From Streptomyces griseus subsp. griseus (GTDB lineage: Bacteria; Actinomycetota; Actinomycetes; Streptomycetales; Streptomycetaceae): 64,000 nt of DNA. A model generated the notes under the pieces. It was not told the DNA's origin, ran no database searches, and saw only the letters and a program-made list of their open reading frames with translations. The position numbers were made by a program, and so were the translations under genes. Below are positions 59,845 through 64,000 of the stretch, in pieces (position 1 is the stretch's first letter; each line of letters starts with the position of its first letter). Location: assembly GCF_000720255.1 (NCBI RefSeq), contig NZ_JOJE01000017.1, forward strand, positions 62,001 to 126,000, read 5' to 3'.

Positions 59845-61359
59845 TCACCGCTGCACCGGCGCATGGTCCGGGCCCGGCGGGCCGGGTCTGCGCTCCGGGT
59901 CGTCGAGCAGGATCGCGAGGTGGCGTCCCACGTGGTTGTCCCATCCCTCGGGGCCGACCGCCAGCGCTTCTCTGCGCCATCTTCCGGCCCGCTCCAGAAG
60001 GCTGCCCAGTCCACGGTCCTGCACGATGTCCGCGACCGCCTCCTTGAACGCGGGGTCGGAGCAGTCGCCGCGGTGCCAGATCATGGCCGGGATCCCGGCC
60101 CGCAGGGCCGCCCTGAACTCCTGGCGGCTGGTGAGGGAGTCACCGCCCGGCGGCTCGCTCAGCACCAGGCAGACGGCCTGCTCGTCCTCCTTCAGCTCCC
60201 GCTCCAGGTGGAAGTGGGACTGCCCCGGACGGTTCCAGTAGGAGTGGCTGTCGGCGGGCTGTTCCTTCAGCTGGCGCCACTTGTTGTGCCAGGGCCGGTG
60301 CCAGGAGGCCTTGCGCAGGCGTTCGAAGCTGCGGAGCAGGACGGGGTAGTCCAGCACCAGGGGCGTGGGGGAGGAGCCGGACTCCTTGTTCCACCACTCG
60401 ACCGGCTCACTGAGAAGTTCCCACGGCAGGATGAATTCGAGGACGACCGGTTGCCGCAGGTCCGACCAGCGCTCCTCGGTCTGCTCGATGAGCTGCTCGA
60501 CCTCCGAGGGCAGCTCGTCGCGGTGCAGGTGCAGCGTCTCGCCGGGGACGGGGTGCCAGCCCTCCGCGTCCGACTGCCGCCAGTGGGAGAGGTAGTAGCG
60601 CTCGGGGTCCACGCCGTCCGGCTCGAACTGGATCATCAGATACGCCGGGACCAGCGACGGCGGCGGCTGGGCGACCCCGCCGCGCTGCCACTCGGCCATC
60701 CGCTCCTCCAGGCCCCAGCTGAGGGCCTGCTGCCGGTTCCAGCGCCGCAGCTGTTCCGCCGCCTCCGCCTTGCCGTCCTCCATCAGCTGGTCGGCGGCGA
60801 GCGACAGGAACGCCATGCTCACGGGCAGTTCCCTCGCCGCCGCGTTGTCACCGGCCAGCCGTAAGAACACCGCCCAGCCCGTGTCGCACCACGTCGGCAG
60901 CTCCTGGGTGCGAGAACGGCTCGCCCGGCGCGCCATCGTGGCCAGGGCGGCCGTCGACCGCATCTCCAGCAGCACGGGCCGCAGCGGATGCAGGTCGGCG
61001 CCGTCGAAGAAGTCCACGGCCTCCCACTCGTCCACCAGGCGCCGCAGCACCCCGACGGCCGCCGACTGCTGCTCCACGTACCCCAGACACCGCGCCAGGG
61101 ACGACAGCCCGTCCGGGAACCGGGCGCACTGCTCGACGAGTTGGAACAGCTGCGCGCGCAGCTTCTCGCTGCGGACGAGCTCCACCGGGGAGCCCAGCTC
61201 CTGGCCGAGATAGCCCACGACCAGGTCGGCGCTGTTGGGGTGCCGCATCGCGTCCGATTCCTGGAGCGCGCTGACGACCTCGGCCACCAACTCGTTGCGA
61301 ACCCGTGCAGGGCTGCGCCCTTCCACCCCCGTGACCTCCCGATCGCCCGCGACCGTCAT
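59845..61359 (-). CDS. VMAP-C domain protein with N-terminal EAD-like domain
   Basis: 504 residues. Residues about 17-100 form a helical adaptor (VRNELVAEVVSALQESDAMR; LRAQLFQLVEQCARFPDGLS; CLGYVEQQSAAVGVLRRLVD) resembling effector-associated domain 2. After a middle helical part, the C-terminal half carries the vWA-MoxR-associated protein C domain, an alpha/beta region including PAYLMIQFEPDGVDPERYYL, VVLEFILPWELLSEPVEWWN and RAGIPAMIWHRGDCSDP. VMAP proteins are a defined component of NTP-dependent conflict systems in multicellular bacteria. Same strand as the trypco2 gene 51 bases upstream. Start ATG 61359 has AGGA ahead. Confidence 0.85.
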   Translation of the reverse strand: MTVAGDREVTGVEGRSPARVRNELVAEVVSALQESDAMRHPNSADLVVGYLGQELGSPVELVRSEKLRAQLFQLVEQCARFPDGLSSLARCLGYVEQQSAAVGVLRRLVDEWEAVDFFDGADLHPLRPVLLEMRSTAALATMARRASRSRTQELPTWCDTGWAVFLRLAGDNAAARELPVSMAFLSLAADQLMEDGKAEAAEQLRRWNRQQALSWGLEERMAEWQRGGVAQPPPSLVPAYLMIQFEPDGVDPERYYLSHWRQSDAEGWHPVPGETLHLHRDELPSEVEQLIEQTEERWSDLRQPVVLEFILPWELLSEPVEWWNKESGSSPTPLVLDYPVLLRSFERLRKASWHRPWHNKWRQLKEQPADSHSYWNRPGQSHFHLERELKEDEQAVCLVLSEPPGGDSLTSRQEFRAALRAGIPAMIWHRGDCSDPAFKEAVADIVQDRGLGSLLERAGRWRREALAVGPEGWDNHVGRHLAILLDDPERRPGPPGPDHAPVQR

Positions 61360-61410
61360 CGAGTTCGTCCTGATCGTGCCGACCAGCGTACGGCCCCACG
61401 TCCCCCCACG

Positions 61411-61719
61411 TCAGCGCTCATGGTCGACCTCGTCCGCGGAGATCAGCACGGTGTGGTGGGTGCCGTCGGGGGCGACCAGCTTCGGTTGCAGGGTGAGGCT
61501 GACGCGGTGGGTGCGCAGCGTCCCCGTCGAAGCGTCGGCCCCCGCCTCGACGACCCAGAACCGCACCTTGCCGCCCGCTCCGCCCTTCCGGTCCACCGCG
61601 ACGGTCGCCTCCACTTCGACGGGCCCGAGCTCGAACCGCACCGGCCCGCCCGCCCCGTCCGTCATCGCGGCGTTCAGCTCATGCCGCAACTGCCGGATCA
61701 TCTCCGCGAGTTCGATCAC
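61411..61719 (-). CDS. Trypsin-co-occurring domain (trypco2) protein
   Basis: 102 residues. Begins VIELAEMIRQLRHELNAAMT, then strands VRFELGPVEVEATVAVDRKG and VRFWVVEAGADASTGTLRTH and RVSLTLQPKL. This is the trypco2 family, named for co-occurrence with trypsin-like proteases in conflict systems, which matches the protease at 52174-53241. GTG 61719 has GGAGG five bases ahead; the open frame to the right has no protein character. It heads the leftward trypco2-VMAP-FxsT set. Confidence 0.88.
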   Translation of the reverse strand: MIELAEMIRQLRHELNAAMTDGAGGPVRFELGPVEVEATVAVDRKGGAGGKVRFWVVEAGADASTGTLRTHRVSLTLQPKLVAPDGTHHTVLISADEVDHER

Positions 61720-61881
61720 ACTGTCCTCCCCGTGACATCCACCTCCCTCAGTTCTACAGGTGTCGGCTGAGGCTCGCCCGGGCTTGGGTGGAGATGGGGG
61801 ATTGGGGGCCGAAAAGGGCGCAGGGGGCGGCAGGGGCGGGTATGGGTGCCGAGCGTGCGTCAGGCCCGTGCCGACCAGGGC

Positions 61882-61948
61882 GCACGTCCATACTGACCGG
61901 GGGGCACGACCGTACTGACCGGGAGTCACATCCGTACTGAGCGGGTGC
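61882..61948. repeat. Three 22-23-bp tandem repeats at the dehydrogenase 3' end
   Basis: Units starting at 61882, 61905 and 61927 each contain TACTGACCGGG or TACTGAGCGGG. The rightmost unit is the last codons and stop of the dehydrogenase; two further copies lie behind it. Looks like duplication of the gene end. Confidence 0.7.
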
Positions 61949-62816
61949 CCTCCGTCCGGGCCTCCAGCGCGCGCAGCACCGCCACCATGTCCGCCCCGCC
62001 GTGCCCCTGCGCCACGGTCTCGTCGAAGAGGGCGTGGCATACGTCGAGGAGGGGAGAGGCGAGGTCGGCCTTGCGGGCCGCCTCGGCGATCAGGCGGTTG
62101 TTCTTCAACACGTCCGCGGCGGCCGCCTGGACGGCGAAGTCCCGGGCCAGCAGTTTGGGTGCCTTCATACGGAAGACGGGGCTGGCCATGGGGCCCGCGT
62201 CCAGTACGTCGACGAGGAGGCGCTGGTCGAGACCGTGCCGGTCGGCGAAGTGGAACGCCTCCGTCAGACCGGTGACCAGCGTGATCAGGAACAGGTTCAC
62301 CGAGAACTTCATCAGCAGCGCACCGGGGACGGCACCGCAGTCGAACGTCTCCCGGCACATGGGCGCGAGCAGGGGGCGTACGACCTCCAGGGCGGGCCCG
62401 TCACCCGCCAGCATCGCCACCAACTCCCCGCGCTCCGCCGGTACGCGTGAACCGGAGACGGGTGCCTCGACGTAACTCCCGCCCGCCGCACGGACGGTGG
62501 CCCCCAGGCCGGCCGAGTACTCCGGCGAGGTCGTGCCCATGTGGACGACGGTGCATCCGGCGACGCGGGCCGCGAACTCCGGGGTGCCGCGCCCCAGCAC
62601 CGCGTCGATCGCGGGCTCGTCGGCCAGCATCAGGATCACCACCCCGGCCCGCTCGAACACCTCGCCGGCGTCCGCCGCGACCCGCGCACCGGCGGCACGC
62701 AGGGGGTCGCACCGGGCCGGGGTGCGGTTCCAGACGACGAGGGGCGTCCCCGCGCGGGCGAGGTTGAGCGCCATGGGCTGCCCCATGACCCCGAGACCGA
62801 CAAAACCCAGGTACAC
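61926..62816 (-). CDS. NAD(P)-dependent beta-hydroxyacid dehydrogenase
   Basis: 296 residues. Rossmann start [20 protein letters not shown] with the GxGxMG dinucleotide loop; [10 protein letters not shown] suggests NADP preference from the NR; family substrate motif [17 protein letters not shown]; and catalytic lysine in [14 protein letters not shown]. Related to 3-hydroxyisobutyrate dehydrogenase, glyoxylate reductases and imine reductases; the actual substrate is unknown. GTG 62816 is chosen although the ribosome site is weak. Divergent from a TetR gene, with two matching operators in between. Confidence 0.92.
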   Translation of the reverse strand: MYLGFVGLGVMGQPMALNLARAGTPLVVWNRTPARCDPLRAAGARVAADAGEVFERAGVVILMLADEPAIDAVLGRGTPEFAARVAGCTVVHMGTTSPEYSAGLGATVRAAGGSYVEAPVSGSRVPAERGELVAMLAGDGPALEVVRPLLAPMCRETFDCGAVPGALLMKFSVNLFLITLVTGLTEAFHFADRHGLDQRLLVDVLDAGPMASPVFRMKAPKLLARDFAVQAAAADVLKNNRLIAEAARKADLASPLLDVCHALFDETVAQGHGGADMVAVLRALEARTEGTRSVRM

Positions 62817-62863
62817 GCTGCACCACCGTCTTCTCGTCACCGGGACACCCGGCCGTGCGGGAG

Positions 62864-62879
62864 TATGACAGCGGTCATA
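62864..62879. promoter_or_regulatory. TetR operator 1
   Basis: TATGACAGCGGTCATA, arms TATGAC/GTCATA with a 4-base centre. Identical to the second copy 27 bases on; 48 bases before the dehydrogenase start. Confidence 0.82.
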
Positions 62880-62890
62880 GTAGCCACCGT

Positions 62891-62906
62891 TATGACAGCG
62901 GTCATA
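62891..62906. promoter_or_regulatory. TetR operator 2
   Basis: Second exact copy of TATGACAGCGGTCATA, 40 bases before the TetR start. Two identical palindromes in a divergent spacer next to a TetR gene strongly suggest its own binding sites. Confidence 0.82.
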
Positions 62907-62945
62907 GAGTGAGCCCCGGATTGGTCGAACGCGGGGAGGACGAGG

Positions 62946-63602
62946 ATGACCGCGGCCGAACACGGCCCGCGCGAGCGGATGGTCTTCAGCGCGGCCCAGC
63001 TCATTCGGCGCGACGGAGTCGCCGCCACGGGCATGCGCGAGGTCGCCGCCCATGCCGGCGCGCCCCGCGGCTCACTCCAGCACTACTTCCCCGGCGGCAA
63101 GGAGCAGCTGGTCAACGAGGCGCTGGGCTGGGCCGGCCGCTACGCCGGCAACCGCGTCGCCCGCTTCCTCGCCGCGCTGCCCGAGCCGACGCCCGCCGGG
63201 CTGTTCGCCGAGATGGTCCGGCAGTGGACCGACGAGTACGAGACCACCGGGTACGCGGGCGGCTGCCCCGTCGCCGCCGCCACGGTGGACTGCGCGGAGT
63301 CCACCGTGTCCACGCGCGAGGCCGCCTCCGCCGCGTTCGCCGCCTGGACCGGCCCGGTCGCCCACGCCCTGGCGGACATGGGCGTACCGCGGGAGCGCGC
63401 CACGCCTCTCGCCACGCTCATGATCAGCTCCCTGGAGGGCGCGATCCTCATCGCCCGAGCCGAACGGAACACCCGCGCCCTGACGACCGTGTCCCGCGAA
63501 CTCGGCCCGCTGCTCGACGCGGCGGCAGTGAATCCTATTTGCTGCTCAAGAATTGGTGAGAAGAAAACCCACTCCATTCATAAAGCGAATGACAAAAATT
63601 AA
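62946..63602 (+). CDS. TetR family regulator with atypical AT-rich C-terminal tail
   Basis: 218 residues. TetR HTH ([40 protein letters not shown]) and ligand domain typical of the YxaF/LmrA-type subgroup, with [10 protein letters not shown] and [19 protein letters not shown] parts. Homology-like sequence stops near residue 193 (LLDAAAV); the last about 24 residues (from [14 protein letters not shown]) are coded by AT-rich DNA and rich in Lys, Asn and Ile, unlike the rest. Probably the original stop was lost by an insertion or deletion. It should control the divergent dehydrogenase through the two palindromes. Confidence 0.9.
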   Translation: MTAAEHGPRERMVFSAAQLIRRDGVAATGMREVAAHAGAPRGSLQHYFPGGKEQLVNEALGWAGRYAGNRVARFLAALPEPTPAGLFAEMVRQWTDEYETTGYAGGCPVAAATVDCAESTVSTREAASAAFAAWTGPVAHALADMGVPRERATPLATLMISSLEGAILIARAERNTRALTTVSRELGPLLDAAAVNPICCSRIGEKKTHSIHKANDKN

Positions 63603-63640
63603 AAAAGGCTCTCATCAACGTTTCCCGCGCGCCAGGGTCA
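63529..63640. other. AT-rich block, possible recombination boundary
   Basis: From about 63529 to 63625 the base composition falls sharply (runs such as GACAAAAATTAAAAAAGG), in contrast with over 70 percent GC on both sides. It starts inside the TetR frame. No repeat pair marking an attachment site was found. Confidence 0.65.
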
Positions 63641-63686
63641 CTCATTTGCCGCGCATCCGGAGGAGAGGGTGCGGCGTTAGCGGGTC

Positions 63687-63908
63687 ATGACGGAAGCGAT
63701 GCCTCATGATCTGCCCCGCCGCAGTGCGGGGCAGGATAATCTGCTTACGGCCCGCGGTGTGGAAGTGGGGAAATACGCCTACGCGCCGCTCCTGGTCACC
63801 GAGCCGCTGCTCCGCGAGTTCCTCACGCTGCTGGAGGCGGCCCAGGAGGACCTGAACCGACGGTGGAACGGCCAGGGGACCCTCGGCTGTCGCGCGGACC
63901 ACGCCTGA
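63687..63908 (+). CDS. Small hypothetical protein
   Basis: 73 residues beginning MTEAMPHDLPRRSAGQDNLL. The middle has a helix-forming stretch LLVTEPLLREFLTLLEAAQE. Codon use is typical of Streptomyces from about codon 15 onward. ATG 63699 is an alternative start; GGAGGAG lies more than 20 bases before the first ATG, so the start is unsure. No domain recognised. It may be the first gene of a transferred segment continuing beyond the window. Confidence 0.5.
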   Translation: MTEAMPHDLPRRSAGQDNLLTARGVEVGKYAYAPLLVTEPLLREFLTLLEAAQEDLNRRWNGQGTLGCRADHA

Positions 63909-63922
63909 CGGGGCGTATTTCC

Positions 63923-64000
63923 ATGAATCACGACTATGCGGATCCCGCCTACGCGCGGCGTGAATGGTTTTCAGAGACATACCCCTGTGGTCCGGGTCCC
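63923..64000 (+). CDS. Partial reading frame at window end
   Basis: ATG at 63923 opens a frame (MNHDYADPAYARREWFSETY...) that runs off the window after 26 codons. It is 14 bases behind the previous small gene, with GGGGCG about ten bases ahead of the ATG. Too short to identify. Confidence 0.35.
   Translation, partial: MNHDYADPAYARREWFSETYPCGPGP

Noticed and set aside
63642..63980. Leftward 112-codon frame at the window end
   Set aside because: Opposes the better-supported rightward small gene and has no ribosome site.

Overview
The window is high-GC, densely coding actinobacterial DNA with many GTG starts, 4-base GTGA/ATGA gene overlaps and few spacers. The gene content (purA, ybaB-recR, ask-asd, SURF1, many HTH regulators, DUF397/DUF5753-type pair, FxSxx/VMAP-type genes) points to a Streptomyces chromosome, mostly core-arm sequence with accessory patches. 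No tRNA, rRNA, CRISPR array, insertion sequence or phage module was recognised.

Layout. 1-7.7 kb: the 3' part of a HelR-type RNA polymerase-recycling ATPase, a cytochrome P450, a PRC-barrel/DUF2382 stress protein, an APC permease and a degenerate diacylglycerol-kinase-fold protein divergent from purA (7.9-9.1 kb). 9.3-17.4 kb: a glycan-use locus, with a GH127-type beta-L-arabinofuranosidase, a three-gene sugar ABC importer and a secreted GH39-like/ricin-lectin enzyme in one leftward operon. It is divergent from a LacI regulator, and a 16-bp element sits in inverted orientation in front of both transcription units. 17.4-24.4 kb: Uma2 protein, Tat-exported 5'-nucleotidase, DUF397 plus HTH pair, replication-type HTH protein, and an RHH/PIN toxin-antitoxin pair with a clear palindromic operator. 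24.5-30.9 kb: a giant GT2 membrane protein with a repeat-encoded linker, translationally coupled to a GntR regulator; a class III aminotransferase divergent from a DJ-1/MarR operon. 30.9-45.9 kb: Ser/Thr kinase, SLATT membrane protein, ybaB-recR-DUF5063, PhzF, TauE/SafE, a two-component system, ask-asd, a sigma factor with a co-translated membrane partner, and SURF1. 46-52.1 kb: S9 peptidase, a two-RCK channel-like protein and a YcgR/YcgQ-like permease pair.

The most interesting stretch is 52.2-61.7 kb. It combines a trypsin-like protease with a C-terminal effector-associated (EAD-like) domain; a 54-residue peptide whose leader matches FxSxx-COOH RiPP precursors but whose tail does not; an HExxH (alpha-ketoglutarate-type) peptide hydroxylase; and, on the opposite strand, a 1330-residue FxsT-type NB-ARC/TPR protein, a VMAP-C protein with an N-terminal EAD-like domain, and a trypco2 protein. 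This has the parts of an NTPase-regulated conflict system joined to an unusual peptide-modification module, with no radical SAM maturase in the window. From the family logic, the STAND NTPase would sense and gate, the EAD domains would join protease to VMAP, and the modified peptide would be signal or effector. All of this is inference.

The right end (61.9-64 kb) has a beta-hydroxyacid dehydrogenase divergent from a TetR regulator with two perfect operators. The TetR reading frame then runs into an AT-rich block that looks like a recombination boundary, followed by small unrecognised genes.
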